This document shows, piece after piece, positions 54,978 to 63,800 of a DNA stretch of 64,000 nt. Position 1 is the first letter of the stretch. The number at the start of each line of letters is the position of its first letter. The notes beneath the pieces were generated by a model. That model ran no database searches. It saw only the letters and a list, made by a program, of their open reading frames with translations, and was not told the DNA's origin. Made by a program: the position numbers and the translations under genes. This DNA is from Panacibacter microcysteis (GTDB lineage Bacteria; Bacteroidota; Bacteroidia; Chitinophagales; Chitinophagaceae): assembly GCF_015831355.1 (NCBI RefSeq), contig NZ_JADWYR010000001.1, positions 2,480,001 through 2,544,000 of the forward strand. The letters are read 5' to 3'.

Positions 54978-55036
54978 GCTGAAGAGTGCGACGCAACAGG
55001 TGTTGCCATGCATTCCAATGCCGGGCCCATAACATT
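54978..55036 (+). repeat. Interspersed intergenic repeat, type B (TTGAAG-like variant), forward
   Basis: Core at 54978-54999, reading CTGAAGAGTGCGACGCAACAG after the first base. The tail AATGCCGGGCCCATAACATT ends at the barrel gene stop. A CGCTTCATTCTTCGC motif precedes it. Confidence 0.82.
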
Positions 55037-55955
55037 AAAAACTAAAAGACACATGCACCATAAACCTGTCTTTTGCTTTTACCCTGTTGCCGGCCAGCGT
55101 TTGCGCCAGCGGAGATTGATAATTGCCACCGAAAGCAATGTTTTTGATATTGCATTCTACGCCTAAAATACCCATCATGCTGTAACCCCCGCTCTCGTCT
55201 ACAAAGTGTTTACGTGCATTCAGGTCTTTTTGTGCAGTCTCGTACATAATACCCGCGTTTGGTGCGATGGTTAGTTTGTTTTTGATGTTGAACTTATAGT
55301 AAGCAAGTACATTGCCTGTCAATTTATTGCCATAGCGGTAATCATATTTGTTTGCAGTATTTATTTTATAGCTGACGTTGGTGTTGATGCCTGCGTCCTG
55401 CAGACGCACATCATACATAGCATTGACCGTAAAATCAACACTGCCGGTGCCAAGCTGAAACGTATTTTGTGTGTTTTGAGCAATGTTGGCATCTGTAGGG
55501 TCGTAAGTTCCAACAGGCAGTTTGATGCCGCCACCTACCCAAAGCGACTGAGCAAAACGTTTGTCGCCAATTGTTTTTTGGCGGTCAAGTAATTTAAAAT
55601 AGCCAAGCACAGCAATATCTCCCATACCACTTTTCGATGTTGTTTTACCCTGGTTTAGCCGCTCGTTAAAGTTTACGGGAACAAAACCCATTATGCGAAA
55701 ACGCTTACCAATATTAAATGCACCCCACACTTCTGCAGTCTGGTATATTTCCTGGCTGGTAAGGTAACTTACACTTCCGTCTGCACTAATGTGTGTTGTT
55801 AATCCTTTGTGCTGGTACCGTAAGCCGATAAAGCGTTTTTTAAAATCGGGCAAAATACCCAGGTAGTAGCTGCCCACTCCGCAGCCGCAAATATCGCAGG
55901 CAAGAAGATTGCCGGCTACCAGTAACAATACTGTAAGCGTGATAATTTTTTTCAT
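55035..55955 (-). CDS. Outer-membrane beta-barrel protein with N-terminal CxxCxC motif
   Basis: 306 residues. Signal peptide MKKIITLTVLLLVAGNLLA is followed directly by Cys20 and the motif CDICGCG (Cys20, Cys23, Cys25). The rest shows alternating amphipathic strands (RFIGLRYQHKGLTTHIS, AEVWGAFNIGKRFRIMGFVPVNF, GDIAVLGYFKLL) ending in a terminal Phe (MVHVSFSF), the usual barrel signal. The Cys motif could bind metal, in keeping with its upstream neighbours MbnP, MbnH and YHS protein; this is inference. It is the last gene of that minus-strand series. Confidence 0.78.
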   Translation of the reverse strand: MKKIITLTVLLLVAGNLLACDICGCGVGSYYLGILPDFKKRFIGLRYQHKGLTTHISADGSVSYLTSQEIYQTAEVWGAFNIGKRFRIMGFVPVNFNERLNQGKTTSKSGMGDIAVLGYFKLLDRQKTIGDKRFAQSLWVGGGIKLPVGTYDPTDANIAQNTQNTFQLGTGSVDFTVNAMYDVRLQDAGINTNVSYKINTANKYDYRYGNKLTGNVLAYYKFNIKNKLTIAPNAGIMYETAQKDLNARKHFVDESGGYSMMGILGVECNIKNIAFGGNYQSPLAQTLAGNRVKAKDRFMVHVSFSF

Positions 55956-55959
55956 ATTT

Positions 55960-56021
55960 AATTAGTTGGTTACCGGCAACAGTAACACAGATTGAGCTCC
56001 TGTTGCGTCGCATTACGTTCA
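55960..56021 (-). repeat. Interspersed intergenic repeat, type B, reverse, decayed
   Basis: Core at 56000-56021: CTGTTGCGTCGCA is intact, the outer part is changed. The tail TTGGTTACCGGCAACAGTAAC starts 5 bases from the barrel gene start. Confidence 0.7.
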
Positions 56022-56030
56022 TCGTTCCGT

Positions 56031-56321
56031 TCAATGGTGAGCTTTGGCGCTCAGTGTTTTTACAAACTCATCTTTGCATTCCTTCGAGCAAAATCCATAC
56101 ACCTTACCCTCCACAATTGCAGTGTCTGCAATGCCCGCGCTCAGCGGCATACGGCAGGTAGTATCTCGCCGGGAAGCAAAAGTAACACGGCTGAAATCGG
56201 GATGTGCCGCAGTATCATGCGCCATATGCATACTGCTGTCTGCAGAAGCTGTGTTCTCCTGTACGGTATTACCGCAGGAGCACAATACCGTTGCAATCAA
56301 ATAAAGCATTGTCTTTTTCAT
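56031..56321 (-). CDS. YHS-domain lipoprotein
   Basis: 96 residues. The signal ends with a lipobox near ATVLCSC. A Met/His-rich stretch (SSMHMAHDTAAH) precedes a YHS/TRASH-like domain with Cys56, Met58 and a closing FCSKEC pair (Cys78, Cys82). YHS domains occur in copper- and other heavy-metal-handling proteins. The ATG overlaps the stop of the diheme cytochrome gene by four bases, so it is translationally coupled to it. Confidence 0.82.
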   Translation of the reverse strand: MKKTMLYLIATVLCSCGNTVQENTASADSSMHMAHDTAAHPDFSRVTFASRRDTTCRMPLSAGIADTAIVEGKVYGFCSKECKDEFVKTLSAKAHH

Positions 56322-57370
56322 TGTTCACTGAGTTTTTTGTCTCTTAAAAATTGTTCATCTGAAAGTGTATGCAGGAAAGCGATCAGTTGTGTTTTTTCAG
56401 CCGGTAGCAATGGTATTCCAGGTGTACCGTTTTGCTTAAGTAAAGGGTCAAGCGTTGGGCTGTCTGCCATACCGCTGCTATAATGGTCCAATACCGCTTC
56501 AAGTGTAAAAAGCCTCCCATCGTGCATGTAGGGTGGCGTATTGGCCACATTGCGCAGGCTGGGTGTTTTAAATTTGTACATGTCTGCCGGGTTCAGCGTT
56601 ATTTTAAACCTGCCGCTGTCATTCACTATTGTTGGCACCAGCCCGTTGTTGTGAAAATCATTATCTGTAAAAAGATCGGTGCTATGGCAACTGCTGCATT
56701 TTTGCTGAAATATTTGCATACCCGCCTTCTCATCTTCCGTAAAGGTTTCGCCTTCGTTGCGCACATATTTGTCGTACCTCGAGTTCGCGCTGATGCACTG
56801 CAACATGAACTGAGATAATGCTTTCAGCATATTGCCGCTGGTAATTTCACTGCTGCCAAATGCCTTACTGAATAGTTGCCTGTAAGCTGCACTGGCATTT
56901 AATTTGGCAAGCACATTGGGCATGGTTTCACCCATCTCTACAGGATTTTCAATTGGTGCTATCGGCTGCAGGTCCAGGTTGAATACTCCGCCATCCCAGA
57001 AAAAGCTGGTATACCAGCCAAGGTTCATAATGGGTGGTGAGTTACGTACACCCACTTTATCATTGATGCCATGGCTAACCTTATGACCATGTTGTGTAAA
57101 TGCGCTGCCCTGTATGTGGCAAAACCCACAACTGATGGTATTGTCGGCAGATAATATAGGATCGTAAAACAGCTTTCTGCCCAGCATAAAACCTTCTTCC
57201 GTTATGGGGTTAGCCGAAAGATCGTAAACAAGCGGTGGAAAGTTAGCAGGCATCACCAAAGGCATTGCCTTTGGTGATGTGCTGTCGTTTTTGTTACAGG
57301 CAGTGATTAATATGGCACAGCCTGCTATCAGCGCCGCATTTTTCAGCAATGGCTTTATTATTCTAGTCAT
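56318..57370 (-). CDS. MauG/MbnH-like diheme cytochrome c peroxidase family lipoprotein
   Basis: 350 residues from the ATG at 57370; a further ATG at 57379 is possible. The lipobox LITAC gives Cys25. Two heme c sites are present: CGFCH (81-85) and CSSCH (225-229), with MauG/CCP-family segments FYDPILSADNTISCGFCH and FKTPSLRNVANTPPYMHDGRLFTLEAVLDHY. In methanotrophs MbnH oxidises a Trp of its partner MbnP to form a copper site; the gene directly upstream encodes an MbnP-like protein, so that role is likely. The name of the symbol is withheld because there is no methanobactin locus here. It overlaps both neighbours. Confidence 0.88.
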   Translation of the reverse strand: MTRIIKPLLKNAALIAGCAILITACNKNDSTSPKAMPLVMPANFPPLVYDLSANPITEEGFMLGRKLFYDPILSADNTISCGFCHIQGSAFTQHGHKVSHGINDKVGVRNSPPIMNLGWYTSFFWDGGVFNLDLQPIAPIENPVEMGETMPNVLAKLNASAAYRQLFSKAFGSSEITSGNMLKALSQFMLQCISANSRYDKYVRNEGETFTEDEKAGMQIFQQKCSSCHSTDLFTDNDFHNNGLVPTIVNDSGRFKITLNPADMYKFKTPSLRNVANTPPYMHDGRLFTLEAVLDHYSSGMADSPTLDPLLKQNGTPGIPLLPAEKTQLIAFLHTLSDEQFLRDKKLSEQ

Positions 57371-58160
57371 TGTGTACATGGTCTATTCTGAACATGTTTG
57401 CGTAATTGTTGGCAATGTTTACCGAGTAGTCGTTAAACATTACCATGCTGTTTGCTGCAATGCTTACATTGGTAGTGCCATCAAGCACTTTTTTTGCATC
57501 AATAAGTAAATGCATGTCGGGTGTAATGTCTTTTCTTACGGTAGCTTTTCCGCCTGCGGGTACCGTAAGCGAAATGGTTTTGATATTGTTGATGGTAGCC
57601 GAACTGTAACCACCAAAGCCACCGATGTGGTACATATAATCACCCATTGCAGATGCTGAAGATGTACCTTCCATTTTCAAAAAGATATAGCCGCTGTTCC
57701 AGCTCCAGTACATATCTGCGCCACCGGCTGCGGGGTCCAGCACACCGGTACGTTCCTCAACAGGCGCTGTACATTTCAAACTGTCAATACCAACAATAAA
57801 CCTTATGCCGGTATAATTGCCTGCGGGCACATTTTCAAGTTCAACCACATGCGTTGCCTCGTTATCTTCTTCCACAAGGAAGTAACTCTCATCTTTCGGA
57901 ACAGTATATTCAGACCCGTTTTCATTGAGCAGAACAATGTTGCTTATATAGTAGTTGAATTTTGTTATGTTATAGGTTTCACCCACAGCATTCGTATATG
58001 CTGCCGTGTTAAGTACCAGGTCTGCATCGCCTGCTACATTATCAAATTCAATCCCGATGCCGCCCTTGTCTGTAGCAGAAAAATCCGGCGTGTTACTTTC
58101 TTTTTTACAGGAAAACATAAGTATGGTTAGCGCCACAGCAATAACAGGTAATTTTTTCAT
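57363..58160 (-). CDS. MbnP-like copper-binding lipoprotein
   Basis: 265 residues from the ATG at 58160 (MKKLPVIAVAL); 57 upstream codons in frame cross a repeat and are rejected. The lipobox is MFSC (Cys18). The beta-rich body carries the family pattern: GIGIEFDNVAGDADLVL, NYYISNIVLLNENG, DMYWSWNSGYIFLKMEG with two conserved Trp, MYHIGGFGG, and VPAGGKATVRKDITPDMHLLIDAKKVLDG, ending in HVHND. In studied members one Trp becomes kynurenine by the action of MbnH and allows Cu binding. It overlaps the MbnH-like gene by 8 bases (ATGACTAG). Confidence 0.87.
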   Translation of the reverse strand: MKKLPVIAVALTILMFSCKKESNTPDFSATDKGGIGIEFDNVAGDADLVLNTAAYTNAVGETYNITKFNYYISNIVLLNENGSEYTVPKDESYFLVEEDNEATHVVELENVPAGNYTGIRFIVGIDSLKCTAPVEERTGVLDPAAGGADMYWSWNSGYIFLKMEGTSSASAMGDYMYHIGGFGGYSSATINNIKTISLTVPAGGKATVRKDITPDMHLLIDAKKVLDGTTNVSIAANSMVMFNDYSVNIANNYANMFRIDHVHND

Positions 58161-58277
58161 TGCAAAATTTTTATGGTGTGTTTTGTTGTTCTTAAATAGT
58201 TGTATGCAGTAATCATTCATGCCCGGTACAGATAAAGCATGTACAAAGGCTCCGCTTTGTTCAGAAAAGTTCCTGCC

Positions 58278-58336
58278 GTTGAAGAGTGCGACGCAACAGA
58301 AGTTTAACCAGGGTACAAGAGCCGGGTTCATAAATA
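58278..58336 (+). repeat. Interspersed intergenic repeat, type B (TTGAAG variant), forward
   Basis: Core at 58278-58299, preceded by AAAGTTCCTGCCGTTGAAG. The tail GAGCCGGGTTCATAAATATT overlaps that of the next copy. Confidence 0.82.
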
Positions 58337-58392
58337 TTTATTTACCGGCTGTTGATACTTTCATCAGCTCCTGTTGTGTCACTCACTTGTAC
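58334..58392 (-). repeat. Interspersed intergenic repeat, type A, reverse
   Basis: Core at 58371-58392, exact. The tail TTTATTTACCGGCTGTTG meets the tail of the preceding forward copy: the only tail-to-tail pair without a gene in between. Confidence 0.85.
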
Positions 58393-58458
58393 GCTTTCGC
58401 CCTGGTCAGCAGCGATGCTGCATGTAGTCATCGTTGCGGGCATAGTCTCTGTGATCAG

Positions 58459-58602
58459 TTATTTTAACAGTTGTATGAACCTGGTGATGTTATCATATTG
58501 CAACCATATCATGGTGCCGATAACAATTACAAGCAGCACATTTACACGTATGCGTACTTTGCGCAGCGCATCAGGATCACGCCAATGATACTGACGTGTC
58601 AT
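58459..58602 (-). CDS. Small single-helix membrane protein
   Basis: 47 residues from the ATG at 58602 (MTRQYHWRDPDALRKVRIRV). A basic N-terminal half is followed by one hydrophobic segment (VLLVIVIGTMIWLQY) and a short tail ending FIQLLK. The frame is open 38 codons further upstream. It lies between the Cys-rich secreted protein and the MbnP gene on the same strand. I recognise no family and rate it as probable, not certain. Confidence 0.5.
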   Translation of the reverse strand: MTRQYHWRDPDALRKVRIRVNVLLVIVIGTMIWLQYDNITRFIQLLK

Positions 58603-58645
58603 AGAAGATTTTTTTTGTTGATAGAAATTGGTTGAACGAATGGTG

Positions 58646-59017
58646 TTAACCAATACAGGGAGGATGAAAGATTGCTGATGAGCGGTGTATGGGTTTGCCC
58701 TCATTGTAAACAGCAAATTGCTGCAATGATTCCTGTGAAACGATGGTTACTGAAGGGTAAAAATTTTTGGAAGAAATTACTTCGAGTTTGTTTTCTGCTT
58801 TTCTATCCGGGTTAGACTGATCTTTTTTGCCCTCGCTGTCTATTTTTTTTACCATCTGGCAATGACCGTTACAATGAAGCTGCGGTTTGTCTTTGTTTTC
58901 GCAGTTTGCAGCAAACACAGTGGTATTAAGGTAATAGTCTGCAACAATAACAGCATTGCTGAATGTCTGCATCATAAAAATGACCAACATGAAGCTTGCT
59001 ACTACCTGTTTCAACAT
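58646..59017 (-). CDS. Small secreted Cys-motif protein (CNGHC family)
   Basis: 123 residues from the ATG at 59017 (MLKQVVASFMLVIFMMQTFSNAVI, a signal or membrane anchor). The motif around Cys39, Cys49 and Cys53 (NCENKDKPQLHCNGHCQMVKKI) recurs in small Bacteroidota proteins, as I remember the family, and could bind metal. The rest is charged, then beta-like. It heads the minus-strand series that continues to MbnP and MbnH, which supports a metal-related role; this is inference. Confidence 0.65.
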   Translation of the reverse strand: MLKQVVASFMLVIFMMQTFSNAVIVADYYLNTTVFAANCENKDKPQLHCNGHCQMVKKIDSEGKKDQSNPDRKAENKLEVISSKNFYPSVTIVSQESLQQFAVYNEGKPIHRSSAIFHPPCIG

Positions 59018-59021
59018 GCCG

Positions 59022-59029
59022 CAAAGATA
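59022..59029 (-). promoter_or_regulatory. TAnnTTTG box next to the CNGHC protein start
   Basis: Minus-strand TATCTTTG followed by CGGC and then the ATG at 59017. If it is a true -7 box, transcription starts at or very near the ATG, giving a leaderless or very short-leader mRNA. No upstream TTG is found at the usual spacing. Confidence 0.35.
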
Positions 59030-59102
59030 ATAGCAGCAAATTATTAAAAAATGATTTTCGGCAGGTTGAGGCAAAAAATTGTCTTTCGGTATAATTATGT
59101 CA

Positions 59103-60596
59103 TCAAAATAATACACCAATCAGCAGGTAAATAATCGACATGAAAAATAGTATTACCAAAAGAGGCAATATAAAACGCAGCCATGTTTTATAACTGACAT
59201 TTACCATGGTAAGCGCAGGCAGCACAAGGCCTGTAGGCGTAATAATGTTCATAATGCCCATGCCAAAGAGGTATGCGTTTACGATGTGGAGGTTGTCCAT
59301 GCCTATCATAACGCCAAGTGGTGCAATGATGGGCATGGTCAACACAGCCATGCCAGATGATGAAGCAATGAATATGCTTAAAAAAAGGTATAAGACAAAT
59401 ATGCTTATGATGAACAGTGCCGGAGGCATGCCCTGTATAATGCCTGCGGCATAATACAGTATAGAATCACTTATATGGCCATCGTTGAGAATGATGGTAA
59501 CGCCGCGGGCAAAGCCAACTATGAATGCAACAGACAAGAGGTCTTCTGCACCACGGATAAATTTAGCAACAAATGTTTTTTCGGGCGTACGTATGATGAG
59601 CGCCAATAACAGTGAAGATGCAAAAAACAATGCACTCATTTCCAGCAGCCACCAGCCTAATGCCACCACACCATATACCAGCATGCCAAAGGTTAAAGCA
59701 AAAAGTAACAGAACAAATTTATCGCGAAGGCTTAGTTCATTGTTGTCGTTATTTTCCGTAACGGTGAATTTTGGCTTCACGTCTCCATCAAACCTGCGCA
59801 CAAAAGAGCAGGAAGGATCACGCTTTACCTTTTTGCCGTAATAAAGGATATAGGATATCGTGACTGCCGTGCAAAGTACAAACATGATAATGCGGCCACC
59901 TGTGCCCGCAACCCAGTTGATGCCTGCCGCGTTTGATGCAATGATAACAGAGAAGGGACAGGTGACCGCCGCCATGGTGCCGATAGTGGAGCCTAAGAAT
60001 ATAACAGCCACGGGCACCAGCAGATCGAAGCCGGCTGCGAGAAATATGGGTACCAGCAGGGGATAGAATGCTATTGTTTCTTCAGCCATACCATAACTGC
60101 TGCCGCCTAATGCAAACAGGAAAGTGAAAATGATGATAAGGCTGTTTTCTTTGCCTGTCATTTTTCTCCCAAGAGCCTGAATGCCTTTTTCCAGCGCACC
60201 TGATTCGTAAAATATTGCGATAAAACCTCCGGTAGCAAGTATAAATAAAATAATGTCTATGGTGTCGTACATGCCCTTGAATGGCGCCTGGAGAACACTG
60301 ATAATGCCTTGCCTTTCTGCTGGTTCATGGTTATAAGTACCCGGCACCGCAACGGGTTTGCGAATATCGCCACCGGAAAATTTTTCCAAGGCTATTTTTA
60401 TGCCAAGACTGTCAAGCGTTTCTTGCGTGGCAGGCAACGTAACTGCAGCTTCTTTCGAAGTAAGTACAAAATGGTTTTCCCCGTATGATAGCCTGTTGTA
60501 AGAACCTGCAGGCACAAACCATGTAGCAATTGCAGCAAGCACAATTACGATCATAATAATGGTTAACGGTGCAGGGAAACCACGCTTTTTTGCCAT
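59103..60596 (-). CDS. YfcC family membrane transporter
   Basis: 497 residues from the ATG at 60596 (MAKKRGFPAPLTIIMIVIVLAAI); 14 upstream codons in frame are unlikely. About twelve helices are visible. Characteristic segments are WFVPAGSYNR near the N-terminus, IDIILFILATGGFIAIFYESGALEKGI, FLFALGGSSYGMAEETIAFYPLLVPI and ASSSGMAVLTMPIIAPLGVMIGM. The family belongs to the DcuC/ArcD-like C4-dicarboxylate or amino-acid exchanger group; the substrate cannot be told. It is a single gene. Confidence 0.88.
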   Translation of the reverse strand: MAKKRGFPAPLTIIMIVIVLAAIATWFVPAGSYNRLSYGENHFVLTSKEAAVTLPATQETLDSLGIKIALEKFSGGDIRKPVAVPGTYNHEPAERQGIISVLQAPFKGMYDTIDIILFILATGGFIAIFYESGALEKGIQALGRKMTGKENSLIIIFTFLFALGGSSYGMAEETIAFYPLLVPIFLAAGFDLLVPVAVIFLGSTIGTMAAVTCPFSVIIASNAAGINWVAGTGGRIIMFVLCTAVTISYILYYGKKVKRDPSCSFVRRFDGDVKPKFTVTENNDNNELSLRDKFVLLLFALTFGMLVYGVVALGWWLLEMSALFFASSLLLALIIRTPEKTFVAKFIRGAEDLLSVAFIVGFARGVTIILNDGHISDSILYYAAGIIQGMPPALFIISIFVLYLFLSIFIASSSGMAVLTMPIIAPLGVMIGMDNLHIVNAYLFGMGIMNIITPTGLVLPALTMVNVSYKTWLRFILPLLVILFFMSIIYLLIGVLF

Positions 60597-60746
60597 AAAA
60601 AAAATTATCTGACAAATTAAAGTAAATAGTTGTAACAATATGATCGTGAGTTATTGACGGCGAAGCTGCGGATACACATAACTCATCTTACAATCTTATG
60701 CAAAGGATGGCTGGCATGCAGTATCGTTGTTGCCAGTGGTTTTGCA

Positions 60747-60803
60747 GTACAAGAGTGCGACGCAACGAAAGCACAATGCTTATTCTATAGCCAGGTGCCG
60801 GCA
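60747..60803 (+). repeat. Interspersed intergenic repeat, type B, forward
   Basis: Core GTACAAGAGTGCGACGCAAC exact at 60747-60766. The tail ATAGCCAGGTGCCGGCAATAAC points to the alpha-2-macroglobulin start at 60895. Confidence 0.85.
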
Positions 60804-60894
60804 ATAACTTTATCGCATCTTTAGCGGTTTATGTAATTCTTTCGCAGTTGCATCTGTAGTAATATCAGTTAATTTGTACTACTAACATGGTTTT

Positions 60895-63800
60895 ATGAAA
60901 AGAATCTGCTTACTCATCATATTTTCAATTGCAGCGATCATGACAAATGCACAAAGCAAAGACGATTATACCAGGAAATGGAACGCGATCGATTCATTGA
61001 TAACGGTGAAAGGGCTGCCAAAAACTGCCCTGGAGAAAGTACGGATGCTTTACAAAGATGCAAAGGATAAGAATAACAGCGCTCATTTGATAAAATCGTT
61101 GGTGTATATGACTGAACTGCAAAAACAGTTAAGCGATCAGCAGGTATTTGATGCAGTAACGCTGCGAAAAGAAATTACTGACGCAAAAGATCCAGTACAG
61201 AGAAGTGTGTTACAATTGTTGCTGGCACATCAATACACAGCATATTACGAAGAGCATGTATGGCAGTTGCGCAGCAGGAGTAAAACAGCCGGTTATAAAA
61301 AAGATGATATTGAAACCTGGAATGCAGATGATTTTCGTACAACCATTACAACATTGTATGAAGCAGCCCTGGAGCCTGTAAAAGCCCTGCAGCAAACATC
61401 AGTAAGTGTATATGATCCTGTAATCATTAAAGGCAATGTTCGTGGCTTGAGACCCACATTATACGATCTTGTTGCACACCAGGCGATCGACTATTTCAAG
61501 AACGATAACAATTACATTACCAGGCCTGCATTCGCTTTTGAAATTGATGATGCAGGAGCACTCTTGCCTGCTGATGCATTTATGCAGCACACATTCAGCA
61601 GCGATGACTCAACAGCGAATATGCTAAGAGCATTGCAACTGTTTCAGCAGTTGATGAAGTTTCACCGTGGAGACAAAGACCCATCGGCTTTTATTGATGT
61701 AAACATTGAGCGCATTACCTGGGTAAACGATAAAGCGATCGTGGAAGGTAAAGAGACACTGTATAAAAAAGCATTGGAAGATATTACAACAGCGCATCCC
61801 GGTAACCATGCAGCAGCGCAGGCCTGGTACTTAATTGCACGATTGTATGCTGATAGCGCCGCTACGTATAAGCCATTTGAAGATACAGTGCACAGGTTTG
61901 ACTACGAGACCGCCAAAAAGATTATTGATGCAAGACTGTCTGCTGATACCACTGAAAGTGAAGGCCGAAGTAATATGCAGGAATTGCTGCACGAAATTAC
62001 CGGTGTAGAATTATCATCCAAGGTTGAAAAAATCAACGTGCCGGAACAGCCTTTCAGAATGTTGGTGCGCTACCGGAATGCGGACAAAATATTTATAAGG
62101 ATACTTAATGCTGATGCAATTGCAAAGCTGGAAAGATGGGACGAAAAATTCTGGCAAAAGGCAGGCAGGTTATCTTTTATCAAAACCTATGTACAGCCGC
62201 TGCCTCAGCCAAATGATTACCAGCAGCACACGGTAGAAATAAAAATAGATGCATTAAAGCCTGGTAGTTATGCAATACTGGCTTCGGAAGGCAGTGGTTT
62301 TGATGCATCAACAGACAAAATGATACTGCAGCATTTCGATGTATCCAACATAAGCTATGTGCAAAATGGGAATGACTATTTCGTACTGCACAGGGAAACC
62401 GGTGCGGCACTTGCAAAGACAGAAGTAAGGTTAAGCTATGAGTTGTATGACAATAAAAAGGGTAAATATGTTCCATCAGTGCCAGTGAGATTAGCGGTAG
62501 ATAAAAACGGTATGTTCACACTGCCGGTAGTAAAACAAAACGCCAGCCGGCAAATTCTATATTTTACATATGGCGATGACCAGTTGCAAACAAGGACTGA
62601 ACCTTATTATGAACCATTGTACAGCACGAATGATCTGAACGTGGTAAACGGAGAGGATGACAACGCAACGGTCTATTTTTTTACTGACAGAAGTATTTAC
62701 AGGCCCTTACAAAAAGTATATTTTAAGGGTATCAGTATTACCAGGGATAAAACAAAGCGTGAGCCAGGTATTGCAAAGGCCGGGAAGCAATTCACTGTGT
62801 TTTTAAATGATGTAAATGGAAAACAGGTAGATTCGGCTAATCTTGCTTCAAATGAGTATGGCTCGTTTTCCGGTTCTTTCATCATACCGCAAAACGTATT
62901 GACGGGAAATTTTTCGATTGCAGCAAAGCATTGCCAGGGAGTGGCTAATATTAGCGTAGAAGAGTATAAACGACCCAGGTTTTATGTTGAATTCGACACG
63001 CTGAATACCGCTTATAAGCTGAATGATACCATTACTATTACAGGCTATGCAAAAGGTTATGCAGGTAACGCTTTGGATAATGCGGTGGTAACATTCAATG
63101 TACAGCGTAACACGCGTTTTCTTTACCCGTGGATGTTTTGGCGTACAAGCTGGCAGCGGGACAATAAACAGCAAATAAAAAATGGCAGTATAAAAACCGA
63201 TGCAGCAGGAAAGTTTGAATTCAGCTTTATAGCTACACCTGACAAGCGGGTTGACAAGTCAACTGCACCTGTTTTTGATTTTTCTGTAGAAGCTGCAGTT
63301 ACTGATCAAAGTGGCGAAACAAGAAATGGTACTACAAGGATAAGTGTTGGGTACACAGCTGTACAACTGATTATTGAAGCGCCCGAAGAAGCAGATCTCA
63401 ATGCATTTAAAACAATCGTGGTTAGTGCAAAAAATCTGGCAGGTAAAAAGGTACCTGCAAAGGTCGAGGTAAACATAGCCCCTTTGGTTGCGCCTGGTAA
63501 GGTGTACCGGGAAAGGTTGTGGGAGCAACCTGATCAGCACGTTATTAGCAGGCAGGAATATGAAGCAACCTTTCCTTTTGACTTGTATGAGCGGGAGAAC
63601 GACCCGCAATCATGGCAAAAAACCGGGACTGTTTTTGAAGCTGTAATCAATACGAGCGATAGTACAGTGTTGAATATAGAAACAGGTAAGTTTAAAGAAG
63701 GATGGTATGTTGTTGAAGCTACAACCGCAGATGATAAAGGTTTTGTTGTTAAAGACCTTAAATATGTGCAGTTGTATAACGGTGCTTCTGCAGGGCTGCC

